Source of the DNA: Pyropia yezoensis
Lineage: Eukaryota; Rhodophyta; Bangiophyceae; Bangiales; Bangiaceae
NCBI GenBank assembly: GCA_009829735.1
Contig: CM020619.1
Location: forward strand, 18,233,816 to 18,297,815
Length of the DNA stretch: 64,000 nt
Direction: 5' to 3'
Shown here: piece after piece, positions 43,201-53,192 of the stretch
How positions within the stretch are numbered: position 1 is the first letter of the stretch
Layout: every line of letters begins with the position of its first letter
Notes under the pieces: model-generated
The model's database searches: none
What the model was told of the DNA's origin: nothing
What the model saw: only the letters and a program-made list of their open reading frames with translations
Made by a program: the position numbers and the translations under genes

Positions 43201-46200
43201 CCAAGGCCGCGTCCATGTCGTCGATCGAATGCACCCGAACGCGTGACTCACGATCCGTGGACAAGCGCTCGGCGGACGAGCCCGGCGCATCCAGCTCGAT
43301 AGCGTCGCTGACAAAACACGCATCACCCAGGGAGGAGTCATCTTGGTCGTCCCTAGCGTCTCGTGGGCGTGACGAGGACGGACCCGCCGCTCCCGGCACC
43401 ACGGCCACGCCGCCTGACGGCGGAAACTCCGTCACCCCCCATGAGTTTTCGTACACGCCACCGCTCATCATGGTGGCTGAGCTACTGCCGGGGTCCGACG
43501 CGGGGCGCTCGTCCTCAAAGCAGCCCAGTGACTCGAGCCGATGCGCGTTCAGTCCAATCACCGCGTCCGCGGCAGCGAGCTGCTCCTCGGCGCTCACCAC
43601 GTCAAAGGGCGCCAATCCCGTCGGGTCGGTCACTGTCGCCGCGTCGCTTGGGGTGACCACCGCTCGGCCAGTGACTTTGGGCCGCAGCAGATACCGCTCT
43701 TCAGCGTCGGTCAAGTCCCATAGGCCCCGGTAGTAGAGGATACGGCGATGCCACAACAGGGAAGCGAGGACAAGGATGTCAAAGAAGATACCGCCCGCCT
43801 GAATGTGAAGGCCATTCTTGAATATCTCGCCCTTGCCAGAGTAGTCATTCACGAAGAAACGCACGTCGGGGGTGACGAACTTGCGCGCAACAAACTTGAA
43901 AGTGATGACCGCCTCGACGTAGAAAATGAGGGCAATCCACGCTGACTTAGGCGGCCGCGGCTGCTCCACAAGAAGATACAGAAAGAGCACCAGAGGGTAC
44001 ACGACCGACATGATGGTGGGCGTTACAGTGACGGCTAGGAGCATGGACAGGTAGACGGGCCACGCTGAGTAGCGGGTGACAAAAAAGCGCAACTCGTGAC
44101 GCAGGCTGTGATGCAGGTGCGATTGCCAGCGGGCACCTCGGCTCATGGCTCGAAGCATCCGGTTCCACCATGGAAAGTCCTCCTGAGTGCCCTCCGGAGA
44201 GGGATCTGCTGCACCCGCGCCTGCCGCTCCATCAGCGTGGCCCAACCCGGATGGCAGGGACTCGTAACAGCCACCGCTGGTAGCAGTGGGTCCATCAACA
44301 CCATCAGACCGCAATGGGTACGTGTCCACGGGCTTGCTCCCGGGTGCCACGTCCGCCACAAACGCAGCGGCAGATGCGCTGCTGGAGCCGCCCCCGGCGC
44401 CCTGCACGCCGTGAGCGCGGCGTAGACCAGACGCCTCTCCCCCCCCTGCCCCGGCCCGATCATGTTGGCTCGGCAGAGAGACTAACCCCCCCCCCCCTCC
44501 CGCCCCTGGCGTTGCAAATGTGCCATCGGGGCGGCGGAAGCGCAAGCCCGGCAGCCGCGACGACGACGGCATGGGAGTTTGGCCGGGGGTGCGCGAGAAG
44601 CGAGGCAGTTTTGATTCGTCTGCCGCTGCCGCGGCAAGGGCGGCGGAAAAGCTCAGTCGCGGGGCGAATTGGAGCTCGGGCAGCGCCGCGGCGGCCTCAT
44701 CCTTTGCGGCCAACTCCGCCTCTTGAACGACGCATACGTCAAAGAAAGCATCCACTGAGCGGGTCGTGTGTTTGAGCGCCTGCAGCCGTTGGAGACGCGC
44801 TGCCCGGGCGGCCTTGTTGCGCTCCAGCTCGTTAGATGCGAGCATCTGCTCGGTCATTCGGTCTTGGTGGTCGTGGATGGCGCGGCGGAAGCGCAGAACC
44901 TCATCCTCCTTCATGTTGCGAACGACAAAGCGGAAGTTCTTTGACTCGTAGATACGGCCCTGCATTTGGCTTAGGATCCAGAGCGACACAAAGAGGCCGA
45001 GCAGCGCAGCGGCGGCGGCGGGGTCTTTGCCAGAGGACATGCCAGAGAGCTTGTACAGGCCAAAGATGCGCGGCCAAGGGGAAGGGGACCCGTCTTCGCG
45101 GGTCGGCGGCGCAAAGGGAGCCTGGTACGCCACCACCGCCAGGATGACTGACAGCACGTACAGGCGCACAATCACGAACCGCGCACGCCGGGTGGCGACG
45201 TTGGTGAACTGGAAAAAGAAGTAGAACGCCAGGCCCAGCAACACAGCCGAAAAAACTGACGGGTCCACCGCGGCGACCGCAAATAGGTAGAGCTGCACCG
45301 CCGAGCCAGCAAACCGCATCCACCCTAGCTTCACCGCGTTCGCGAACGTGAGTGGCCGCTGCGTAAAGTCCACTTCGGCCGGCTGCGGCTGGGAGGGCGA
45401 CCCGTCGCCGCTCGACGCAAACGCAAAGCATCGATTGAGGGGCGAGTCCTCCCGCCCGTCAGCGCCACCACGAAAGGAGAAGCACTTGCTGGTATGCTCA
45501 TCGGGGTCAGGGGGGTGCACGCCCATCAGCGTCGCCGCGCTAGAATTGACGCCGCTAATCGCCACCGCTTCGAGAGAGGACACCCGGCCTGAGCCGGACA
45601 GTCCGCCCACCTCTGCAGCGCCCGCCTCCTCCTTACCTACCGATGACGTGTCGGACGGTGGACATGGCGGCTCGCTGCGAGATCGGCCAAGGCCAAAGAG
45701 GCGCCGCAGCCACCCAGCCGTCCCAGATACGGACGTGCACGCATCGCAGTTGCCACAGCGGCGAAGCGATACACGGGGTGGGATGGCGTTGAGGGTGGTA
45801 CCCGCGCAAATAACCGCAATGAACGCAATGGTGATGTCTGTCCGCCGCTTACGGGTGTCATTTGACTCGTCAATGTAGAGCCATGCCTGCCAAGCGGATG
45901 GCATCTCGTCACGGAGGTCCCAGGACCATGACACCAACGGGGGTAGGCCCAGCGACAAGGCGTACTGAAGCAGCACAAGGGCGACGAGAAAAAGAGTGCA
46001 CACCACCCACATACGAGACACAGTACGCCGAGGCACCAGGCACACAGCCAGCACAAATAGGATGTGCAGCAGGGAGAATACTGTGCGGCTGACGGCGGCA
46101 CCGACCACCAGAACCACATAGGTGAGGTCAAAGCCCCAAGACGCCCAAAAGGGCTGCAGAAGACCCAGCACTTCCCCGAGGCGGCGACCCACCTTGAGAA

Positions 46201-49200
46201 GAGAACGGCCACACCAGTGCACAAACCGGTTGGTCCGTCGTACCGTGGATGGCGCAAGATACGGACTCGGTGGCCCCAAATCGGGAACATCCCCATCTGC
46301 AGCCTCGCCATACGCGCGAAAGCTGCCCGCCGGCACACCGCCGCTCGCCGCGTCGTGCGATACCCCGGACGCAAGGGTGCCAGGAGAGCCAGGCCCCAAC
46401 GGCCGCGGAGACGAGGACGAAAAATGCACGCGGCTGCCCGCCATACCCTCGTTCCGGCTCGACAGCGGGTCGACGGGGTGATGCGGGACGCTACTGTGGC
46501 GAGAGGGAGAAGGGTCCAGCGGCCGCGAGCCGCCCGACCCCGACGCGTCGCGAACCCGGTCCGCCGAGTGGCCAGGGCCGCCCGCTGGCGAGATGTACGC
46601 CTCTGGCGCAGGACCAAAGCAACTACCGCCCACGCCTCGTCCACTGCCGTCTCCACCAACGGCGCCACTCGAGCTGCTGGACGACGATGGCATGCGCGCC
46701 TTGCCCTTGGCATTGTCCAGCACCAGCCCAGTCATCACGTCGCTGATAGGCCGCGCCGACAGCAGCCCCGCACGGACCTGCTCGCCCCCTTCCAAAACGC
46801 CCGACGTATTGCGGGCCAGCTGCCCAGACACACCGTCCGCCTCGCGATCCCCCTCTGCGTTGCTAAACGAGGCCGCCGCCCACCGAAGAGTGGCCCTCTG
46901 CAGAAAAGCCGTCACAAACACAAGGCAGTGAGCGAGCATGGCGTGCTGCGTAATGGGGAGAAAGAGCTTGTCCGCGTTCGCGTCCCGTTCAAACTGCAGA
47001 CCAATCCAAATGACCATTGGCCCCCAGTCGCCGTTCTGCAACGTCTCAATGAGGGCGCCTCCCTGAATGTTCAGAACGAGGTAGAGATACTGGAGCGTCA
47101 TGAAGCTGAACGATAGCAGCAGAAGAGTTGGAGAGAGGACGCGCAATGCAAGGGGAATAACTGCGTCCGCCCGTCGGTTGATTGCTGGCCGGTTGTCGAG
47201 GCAGACCACCAGGCAGCCGAGGACCAGGTAGATGCCTCCGAAACAAGAGATGCCGTCAAGCCAGATAGCCGCCGCCACCACAGCCGACGCTGGGAGGATG
47301 GACGAATAGGGAAAGAGCAGCTGCTGAAGGGCTTTGCGCACACGGACGTACAGCCACTTGATGGCGTCACGGGTCTGCACCACGGGCAACGAGTTGCGGA
47401 CGCGGAGCAGGAAGCGCTTGGCGTCGAGGAGTTTGGCGCGGGTGGACACGTCGGGGAGCTCCACCGCATCTGGGTCCTTGGCGCTCGACACGTCGCTATC
47501 CACTCGGACCAGACCGGGCGACTCAACGGAGCCCTTGACACGTCCACCCACATGCGGCGGGTCCGCTAGCGACGCGGACCCGCCGCCCGGGCTGCCAGCC
47601 TTGTCGGCCGACCACATGTCCTTGCTGCTGCCGTCGCCGCTGCCACCCGAGCCAGACAGCGAGACCACTGGCCGTGGTAAGGGTGGAGACGGAGCAGCCG
47701 TCGTCGCCGCGTCGGGCGACGGACGCACAGGCGAAGACCGCGGTCCACGCCCAGGGCTGGCTGCTGGGCCGGCCGATACAACCAACGGAGCGGGCAAAGA
47801 CGAGGACTGCGGAAGGGCGTTGCTGCTCGATGACAGGGGGGGGCGCATGGGGGAAACGCTCGGCAGCTCTGTCGCGTTGGCCGCGAGCTGCGCCGACTGG
47901 AGGAACAGCCGCCCCTGCAGGGAAATAATGATGAGGATGGCGGCATCGCCGAGCGTCAGCACAAACCCGGACATGCCCGCGCCAACGCCAAAGATCAGCT
48001 GTAACCTGGAGATCCGAACCCGGATATCATCAAACCGCACGAGGTAGCGAGCGACGAGGCCGAGGCACGCAAACAGGACGACCGCAAACCACAAGCGCCC
48101 CAGCACCCGCCGGCTGGTGGCAAACCCGAAGAGGATCTCCACGAGAAAGCACATCAGCAGGAATACCAGGTAGCCATAGGACAGAAAATTGGCGGGCGAA
48201 ACGAGAGGGTAGAGCAGCAGCGCCGCGTAGGCCACGTACAGAAAGTACTCGCGGAGGAAGCTCCAAAACACCGACGACAGCTCTACTCGCACCGTCGCCT
48301 CGTCCGTGTCGCTGCGCCAAGGCCATGTGAAATGCACCTGAATGGACGCGCACACAACGAGGGCAGTGTAGGCCAGGACGGGCAGCGTAGGTGCGGCCGT
48401 CAGGCCGACCGTCACGCCCACACGGGCACAGTCAAACGTGTCGCCGCGGCCAATGCGGCACACCGCCGAAGTGGCAGCCATGAAGCCCATCGAGTAGACA
48501 AAAATGGACACCCACACGGCCGCAATGAGGCGGCGCTTGTACACCACGGGTACCACCTGCGTCACGCAAATGGCGGTCAGCGCAACAATAAAAACTGCGT
48601 TGAGCGCCGACGCGGCCGCCGCACCAGCTACGTACAGGGCGGCCAGAGCAAACTGGTCGAGGATGACCTTGAACGGGGAGAAGGCGCCCTTGGCCACCGC
48701 CGAGTATTCGCGGTGGGAAAGCATCATCTCTAGGAGCTCTTGCTCCGTGACGTTTCCCATCAGGGCGCGACCCCCGCCCCGCTGCGGCTCCCACACGCGC
48801 ACCGTTTTCAGGTACTCCTTGAGGTAGATCGACAGCGCAATCAGCGTAATAGTTGCCACCTGGATGACCGCAGGCACTACGGGTGCAGAGAGAATCCGCA
48901 GGCCGAGGGCGTCGGCAGTCTGGGACTCCGGGAGGCCCCACGCTTCAAGCGTCGCCACGTAGACAGCATGGACGAGCTGCAGGGCCATGGCGTAGTAGAC
49001 CGCATAGTCAAGAACCCGCGAGTTTCGGCACCGCTTAAAAGCCAGATACAAAAAGGCCAGAACAAGCAGAGGAAGGGTGAGGTAGCCGGGCAACACCAAC
49101 ACCCACACCATCAGCGCCACCGACGCCAGGTGCAGCAAAGACCGCAATAACAGAAACTCCTTGGCACTCAGCCCAAACCGCGTAGACGCGGTGAGAGCCG

Positions 49201-51235
49201 AGCCCAGCCGCCGAGAGCTCGTCAGGTCCTCCCCGGTCATCCCACGGCCGCTGCCTGTCAACCCCGACAGCCCCAATATGGGCGGCGTCCAGCCGCTGCC
49301 CCCCGACCGCCCGCTGGCAGCGCCACTGCCGCCACTGGTCCCAGCTGGAGACAGCCGTGCCGACACGCTCCCCAGCCGCCGGTGCCCGAGGGGCGGCTTC
49401 CACGGCGGCGCGCCTCGCGTAACCGTCGGGGGCGACATGTGTACCGGCGGCGGCCGCACCTCCGAGGCTTCCATGTCCCACTCGGGGGCTGAGCGGCTGC
49501 GACTGCTGCCGGGGGGGAGCGGCGGCTTGGAGCCCGCGCCCATAGGTGCAGACGTAGCGCGGGGAGCAACTCCGGCAGGGGTGGTCGAGCCGCCGGGTGA
49601 TGGGGAGCTCATCGAGCCTCCTACTGAGCCACTTGACGGAGCGGCGGCGCCGGTAGTGGCCCACGCCTTGCCCACCACCCTCGAAGACGCGACAGGACTC
49701 TCAGGCACGCTCAAGGACGAGCCACCGCCACCGCCACCTCCGCTACCTTCGTCACCGCCACGACTCGACCCCGCACCTCCCCCCCCCAGCAGCCCATCGG
49801 CCGAGAGGCCGGCGGACAAAAACGAGGATGGTCTGGACAGCGACGCGGCAACCGTGTCGGCCTCAGCCACCAGCGCCTCGGCCCAGCGCGTTCGGGTGAC
49901 GTACGCCCCCCGCACAGCCTTGGACCACAGCCCCGAGACGACGTAGCAAAACAGGGCCCCCCCCAGAGCCATCATGTGGGTCCACCCTTGCGGCTGGCCC
50001 GCTGTGGAAAGCCGCCGAATGCCGAGGAGTACGACAATCGGCGACTGGCGGGCATCGTTCAGCCAATCCAGCTGGAACGACACCAGCGCAAAGATGTAGA
50101 GGAGGAGAGCAACGCGAAGGGCGGCCAGGCCACGGAGAACCCGACCAGGCTCAACCGCTGGCCGGACGCCCTCCCAGCCAAAGCCCCACGAGAGGACAAC
50201 GAAAAAGAGGACGGCTGTGAAGAAGCTGTTGGCCACGCTGCTCACCGCCGTGCCAGTGGCGGCCAGGCCTACGGCCGTCCAAAATACACCGCCTGTGCCG
50301 GCCATGAAGCGGGTGAGGCGGGAGGGCATCTCGGAAGCCACCCCGTCGTCCGAATTGTCCGGAAAATAGCTGCCCTGTGAGTAGTCATCATATGCGTCGC
50401 CGTCGGTGCCCTCGAAGCCCGCGTCACCATCGGTGCCCAATGCAGATGGGCGGCTGCCACCGGCGCCCCCATACCCAGGCCTCCCGTCGTCCGGGGCAGG
50501 CAGATCCAACGACAACGTGGTGCTGCTGCTGGCGGCGCTCTTCCCCCCCGCCCCGCCCCGACTGCCGTCCACGCCTGGCGAAGCAGACGTCAGGGGCCCC
50601 CCCGTCCATGGAAAAATACTGTGTCGGCTGCCGCGGCCCCGCCTTTCCCGGGTGGCAATGGCGTTGCCAATGCCCGGCACGGTCGCGTGCTGCCGCGGCG
50701 GCGCGTCGGCGACCGTCACCAGCGCCGACTCGATGAGTGACCGCGTCTGCCGCAGCCGCAGGTGCACCGACCGGGGGCGGTCGGCCAGGGGCGCCCCAGC
50801 GCGGTGGAGCATGAAGTACACAAATGAGCGGCGGGAGCGGCACTCCTCGGCCAGCAGACACAGCAGCGACACTGCCGTGACGAGCGCCGGCCCGAGGACC
50901 GCCCGCAGGCCGTCCCAGACGGAGCGGTCAAAGCGGGCAATGCCCACATCGTCCAGGTGCGGCCACAGCCCCCCGTCCGAAGGCTGCAGTGACTTGGCCG
51001 CAATCAGCGACGCGATGGTCACCTGCACCACGAGGAGGCCTAGGGAGAAGGAGGCGAGCACCGCCAGCGCAGGGGCTGGGTAGTGCTTGCGGAGGGAATA
51101 CGACGGGCGATGCATGAGCGCCGCAAACGCGGCGAGGTAGGCCAGGCCAAACGCGGAAAAGTGGATGAGCGCGGCGATGAGCGTCGCCAGGGGCAGCACC
51201 AGCCGTACCAGGAGGGTGGCGTAGAGTTCGCCCAT
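40292..51235 (-). CDS. PIEZO: Piezo mechanosensitive cation channel, giant and intronless
   Basis: Predicted stretch-gated cation channel of the plasma or vacuolar membrane. The frame is open for 3,647 residues from an ATG in CACCATGG context. Dozens of hydrophobic helices form the repeated blade. The conserved C-terminal third is clear: LKCIYFFVSGLQIRSGFP near residue 3120 (Piezo hallmark QIRSG-P), a hydrophobic inner helix LLLFLPFFLFSLANPLF, an extracellular cap region, then a final helix and HHLFTLVSDIVYARQDGRLD with RDPHAMVRWT, matching the cytosolic C-terminus. Human and plant homologues are about 2,500 residues. The extra length is in Ser/Gly/Pro-rich cytosolic loops at roughly 195-300, 470-680, 1135-1250, 1480-1670, 1850-1960, 2200-2355 and 2550-2990. 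Absence of introns over 10.9 kb is striking because other genes here are spliced. Confidence 0.96.
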   Translation of the reverse strand: MGELYATLLVRLVLPLATLIAALIHFSAFGLAYLAAFAALMHRPSYSLRKHYPAPALAVLASFSLGLLVVQVTIASLIAAKSLQPSDGGLWPHLDDVGIARFDRSVWDGLRAVLGPALVTAVSLLCLLAEECRSRRSFVYFMLHRAGAPLADRPRSVHLRLRQTRSLIESALVTVADAPPRQHATVPGIGNAIATRERRGRGSRHSIFPWTGGPLTSASPGVDGSRGGAGGKSAASSSTTLSLDLPAPDDGRPGYGGAGGSRPSALGTDGDAGFEGTDGDAYDDYSQGSYFPDNSDDGVASEMPSRLTRFMAGTGGVFWTAVGLAATGTAVSSVANSFFTAVLFFVVLSWGFGWEGVRPAVEPGRVLRGLAALRVALLLYIFALVSFQLDWLNDARQSPIVVLLGIRRLSTAGQPQGWTHMMALGGALFCYVVSGLWSKAVRGAYVTRTRWAEALVAEADTVAASLSRPSSFLSAGLSADGLLGGGGAGSSRGGDEGSGGGGGGGSSLSVPESPVASSRVVGKAWATTGAAAPSSGSVGGSMSSPSPGGSTTPAGVAPRATSAPMGAGSKPPLPPGSSRSRSAPEWDMEASEVRPPPVHMSPPTVTRGAPPWKPPLGHRRLGSVSARLSPAGTSGGSGAASGRSGGSGWTPPILGLSGLTGSGRGMTGEDLTSSRRLGSALTASTRFGLSAKEFLLLRSLLHLASVALMVWVLVLPGYLTLPLLVLAFLYLAFKRCRNSRVLDYAVYYAMALQLVHAVYVATLEAWGLPESQTADALGLRILSAPVVPAVIQVATITLIALSIYLKEYLKTVRVWEPQRGGGRALMGNVTEQELLEMMLSHREYSAVAKGAFSPFKVILDQFALAALYVAGAAAASALNAVFIVALTAICVTQVVPVVYKRRLIAAVWVSIFVYSMGFMAATSAVCRIGRGDTFDCARVGVTVGLTAAPTLPVLAYTALVVCASIQVHFTWPWRSDTDEATVRVELSSVFWSFLREYFLYVAYAALLLYPLVSPANFLSYGYLVFLLMCFLVEILFGFATSRRVLGRLWFAVVLFACLGLVARYLVRFDDIRVRISRLQLIFGVGAGMSGFVLTLGDAAILIIISLQGRLFLQSAQLAANATELPSVSPMRPPLSSSSNALPQSSSLPAPLVVSAGPAASPGRGPRSSPVRPSPDAATTAAPSPPLPRPVVSLSGSGGSGDGSSKDMWSADKAGSPGGGSASLADPPHVGGRVKGSVESPGLVRVDSDVSSAKDPDAVELPDVSTRAKLLDAKRFLLRVRNSLPVVQTRDAIKWLYVRVRKALQQLLFPYSSILPASAVVAAAIWLDGISCFGGIYLVLGCLVVCLDNRPAINRRADAVIPLALRVLSPTLLLLSFSFMTLQYLYLVLNIQGGALIETLQNGDWGPMVIWIGLQFERDANADKLFLPITQHAMLAHCLVFVTAFLQRATLRWAAASFSNAEGDREADGVSGQLARNTSGVLEGGEQVRAGLLSARPISDVMTGLVLDNAKGKARMPSSSSSSSGAVGGDGSGRGVGGSCFGPAPEAYISPAGGPGHSADRVRDASGSGGSRPLDPSPSRHSSVPHHPVDPLSSRNEGMAGSRVHFSSSSPRPLGPGSPGTLASGVSHDAASGGVPAGSFRAYGEAADGDVPDLGPPSPYLAPSTVRRTNRFVHWCGRSLLKVGRRLGEVLGLLQPFWASWGFDLTYVVLVVGAAVSRTVFSLLHILFVLAVCLVPRRTVSRMWVVCTLFLVALVLLQYALSLGLPPLVSWSWDLRDEMPSAWQAWLYIDESNDTRKRRTDITIAFIAVICAGTTLNAIPPRVSLRRCGNCDACTSVSGTAGWLRRLFGLGRSRSEPPCPPSDTSSVGKEEAGAAEVGGLSGSGRVSSLEAVAISGVNSSAATLMGVHPPDPDEHTSKCFSFRGGADGREDSPLNRCFAFASSGDGSPSQPQPAEVDFTQRPLTFANAVKLGWMRFAGSAVQLYLFAVAAVDPSVFSAVLLGLAFYFFFQFTNVATRRARFVIVRLYVLSVILAVVAYQAPFAPPTREDGSPSPWPRIFGLYKLSGMSSGKDPAAAAALLGLFVSLWILSQMQGRIYESKNFRFVVRNMKEDEVLRFRRAIHDHQDRMTEQMLASNELERNKAARAARLQRLQALKHTTRSVDAFFDVCVVQEAELAAKDEAAAALPELQFAPRLSFSAALAAAAADESKLPRFSRTPGQTPMPSSSRLPGLRFRRPDGTFATPGAGGGGGLVSLPSQHDRAGAGGGEASGLRRAHGVQGAGGGSSSASAAAFVADVAPGSKPVDTYPLRSDGVDGPTATSGGCYESLPSGLGHADGAAGAGAADPSPEGTQEDFPWWNRMLRAMSRGARWQSHLHHSLRHELRFFVTRYSAWPVYLSMLLAVTVTPTIMSVVYPLVLFLYLLVEQPRPPKSAWIALIFYVEAVITFKFVARKFVTPDVRFFVNDYSGKGEIFKNGLHIQAGGIFFDILVLASLLWHRRILYYRGLWDLTDAEERYLLRPKVTGRAVVTPSDAATVTDPTGLAPFDVVSAEEQLAAADAVIGLNAHRLESLGCFEDERPASDPGSSSATMMSGGVYENSWGVTEFPPSGGVAVVPGAAGPSSSRPRDARDDQDDSSLGDACFVSDAIELDAPGSSAERLSTDRESRVRVHSIDDMDAALAKNDVGGGITRPLSERASSFQRGISRGGPGDAPTTFSPEGPRDRFSGGPRSFSSVKSLPKLDVSGVTSGGVDDVGDHPSLSGSLRKRSASSSARGAGVSQPSIRLSSESHELSRRGSTLRSCRSMTLRTLDEEEEGRASALHRKRSVRHTFAGGVIGGLIGEDADVERPADVDDAYGLGGGVLRADEEDDQLSTVGSLRSRRSRRGTTPSGFPGLGRRRSSRMPTPSGAGKRRTPAPADEHVEDLIAGRLSAVPTRAEMLSDEQLDGEFLGAAPAGVGGGGRHRPPPALGGGSSPMALLGAAGQGVFSPIVLHYQRLLRPHTHKAVGDFYLAIFATDFMAFVFLIFGFSYMFSVSDQFERVTTWWTTNFVETRQLVVVIIAFFALVLDRVIYLRRSMKAKLAVQYVSVLVYHYFLFLHVEFGQRQSLRYFYVLKCIYFFVSGLQIRSGFPLYTTGQWLLRNFSLKGLIAFHIYYNIPFLWLTRTLLDWAVLPTSLEIFQYFKFIDVYIYLYQNRAINASRGWFKRVLGQKRPIVPRIFQGGGLFLLCALLLFLPFFLFSLANPLFRDRQLIASTYSVDLLLPANNDSVALYSRSTTSAKELKGGKILAAGRPYALDIQERSREQVYSVFFDAPSASRWTPPPPTFDRLNASLQPFVLATAGSPLLDDGSPGSRSARPTLRFELTGADSEETYSADVAAPLTGAQVRAMGAAMTNLTSTALELPLNIDNPSPKAGTLSRYMTLVAASSRFRPASRRNSGVCLRFHSVLLDAGGAVAPGAVPTTGSSSSIQLARRALWWSVTDCVRNVAGVEDCVCNPPEADGSIGETGADARFDGLTYILQISAVARIAVGGGTILTLYAVVLFSVAQLAKSWFSNKRLIIPVTDMPYTHHLFTLVSDIVYARQDGRLDMEEVLFNGLMDIYRDPHAMVRWTGERHLKPPTVWWEGENAVDTFPSYRETATEPYPKVKQD

Positions 51236-53192
51236 GGTGGGCTAGAGGCGGGAGGGGGGGAGATTGTGGGCACCCAGACGCAGGGGTGGGAGGGGTGGCA
51301 AGCGGCAGCGGCGCACACAAGGGAGAGGGCAGGGGGCGTCCTACACTGCAACGGCGGAGGGGGGGGTGCCGACCGGCCACACCCGTCACCGAGGGGCGGC
51401 GTGGTGTCTCGGCCCGCGGCGGGGGCGGCGCATGCCGCTTGCCGCCACCCCCTCCGCGTGGGGACGGCACCCCCCCCGCGGCGCAGCCGCGACGACAGGT
51501 GGGCACGTCCAAGAGGGGTGGTGGGGGGGGGGAGAGGCGGGCGGGCAGAGGAGGGCAACAAGGGCGGGCCGAAGGGCGACGAGGCGGCAATCCCCGCACA
51601 GGCCGGGCGGGAGCGGACTGGTGGAGACGAGGATGGTCACTGCCCCTGCCACGATGGCGGTCGGTGGGCAGCTGCCACAGGGGGGGCAACAGAGGGGGGC
51701 GGGCAGCGCGGCGGTCGCGGCGCCGTGCCGTAGCCGAGGTCCGCCTGGGAGGGGGGTGGGTGGGGGGGGAAGGGAGCTGCCAAACGACTCCTCCGACAAC
51801 GAACGTCTCGCAAGCGGGGGAGAGGTGGGGGGCGGTTCGCGACGGCGGCACGTGCCGCCCGTCGTCAACCGCGACCGTGCGGGGCGGGGAAGGTCGCGAA
51901 GGGGGCCGTTTGGCGTGCGGCGCGGTGTGCGCGGCGGCGGCCCCCGCCGACGAGGCGGCGGTCGTGCGGGCCGTCTCTCCCGTCGCTCACCACGCCCCCC
52001 CCCCCCCCCCCACACGGCGGGCTCGACCCGGAACGCTCCACCTGGCCGTCCCTCCCCCCCCACACACCGGGTACCCTTCCCGCCGCCGTAGCCCAGCCCC
52101 CCCCTTGGACGCACCGGGGCGGTGCAGGTGGGAAGGGGGGCGGGGCGGTGCGGGTCGGGGTGGCGCGGGGGCGCCGCGCCGCACCCACCGCCACTCCACG
52201 CCAACGACGGCCACGGGTGGGGGGGGGGGGGGGGGGAGGGGTGCCGCTCGATGGCCAGCGCGCTCGCGCAACCACCGCGCGGCGGCGGCGCGCGGCAGAT
52301 GCGACGCGGCTGGCGCCGACCAAGCCCTCCACGACAGACGTTCGTGTAGGGGAGGGGAGGGGTGTGGCGGGGAGGTGGGCTGGGACGGGTAGGAGGAAGG
52401 GCGGCACGACCCGCGGCGTCGAATCCGCCCAGGCAAAGAGGGGGGGACCGACAGCGCCCCCTCTGCCTGCGGGTGCCGTTTTTCGAATCTGACAGCTGCC
52501 CACTGTGGTCGGACAGACTCAGCCACACGACCCCCCCCCCCCCCCCCCCCCCCAGGGCCGCGACGGGGGGGAAAAAAAACGGTGGTGTCGGCGATGGCCC
52601 CGACGCCCCCCACTGCAGGGGTCCAGCCATAAAAGCGGCTCCGCGCTCGGTGAGCGAGGCCGGCGGGCCATCAGCCGTCGCTGCTGGCCGTGATCGGCGT
52701 CACGTGGGCAGGGTGGTGGATCCAACACGACTGGCCTACTTGTTTGCGGTTCGCGGATGCCCAATTCACATAAGACTAATTCGGAAGTTGACCGCAGTCG
52801 GACACGAAGAGAGCGGTCTCGATTTCTTCTGTGACAACTGACCCCAGGCGCCGCGACCCATAGCGTGGCTTGAGGCCATGCGCATACAGTATTTTGCCGC
52901 CGCACGACGACGATTCGGGCCCGATTCGGCGATAGGGCCAGTTTCTGAAGAATGAGATTCATTCTTCGGAAACTGGCCACACTTTCATCGCAAAGTATGT
53001 CACACTACTGTGCACTAGTTGTCAATACGCTTTTCTCAAGCCACCCATGCATGCAATGGCCTGCTAAGAACTATCGGTTAAACCCCTCCGGGAAACATTC
53101 GACTCATCCTGGGAAAGGTCCCCGGGAAAAGCCGGCGTCTAACCTACTAGTGAACGTGGTAGGTGAGGGTCACGGGCAAGTTGTGCGCTGTC
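51236..53192. other. Piezo 5' region and 3' flank of the Fanzor-like gene
   Basis: About 51236-52640 is GC-rich, with C23 at 52531-52553 and G runs near 51522-51531 and 52219-52236. The open frames on both strands are compositional. From about 52680 to 53170 the sequence becomes GC-poorer and non-repetitive and includes a strong hairpin at 52936-52978. This lies on the 3' side of the minus-strand Fanzor-like gene and is where a guide RNA or element end could lie. No gene is supported. Confidence 0.5.
52936..52978. repeat. Near-perfect 20-bp hairpin downstream of the Fanzor-like gene
   Basis: Arm 52936-52955 (GGCCAGTTTCTGAAGAATGA) and arm 52959-52978 (TCATTCTTCGGAAACTGGCC) pair at 19 of 20 positions around a three-base loop. 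As RNA the single mismatch becomes a G-U or A-C pair depending on strand. It lies 215-257 bases past the stop at 53193. Confidence 0.9.

Noticed and set aside
51386..52630. 414-residue minus-strand frame upstream of Piezo
   Set aside because: Pro/Arg/Gly-rich with C-run translation; no domain and no coding signature.
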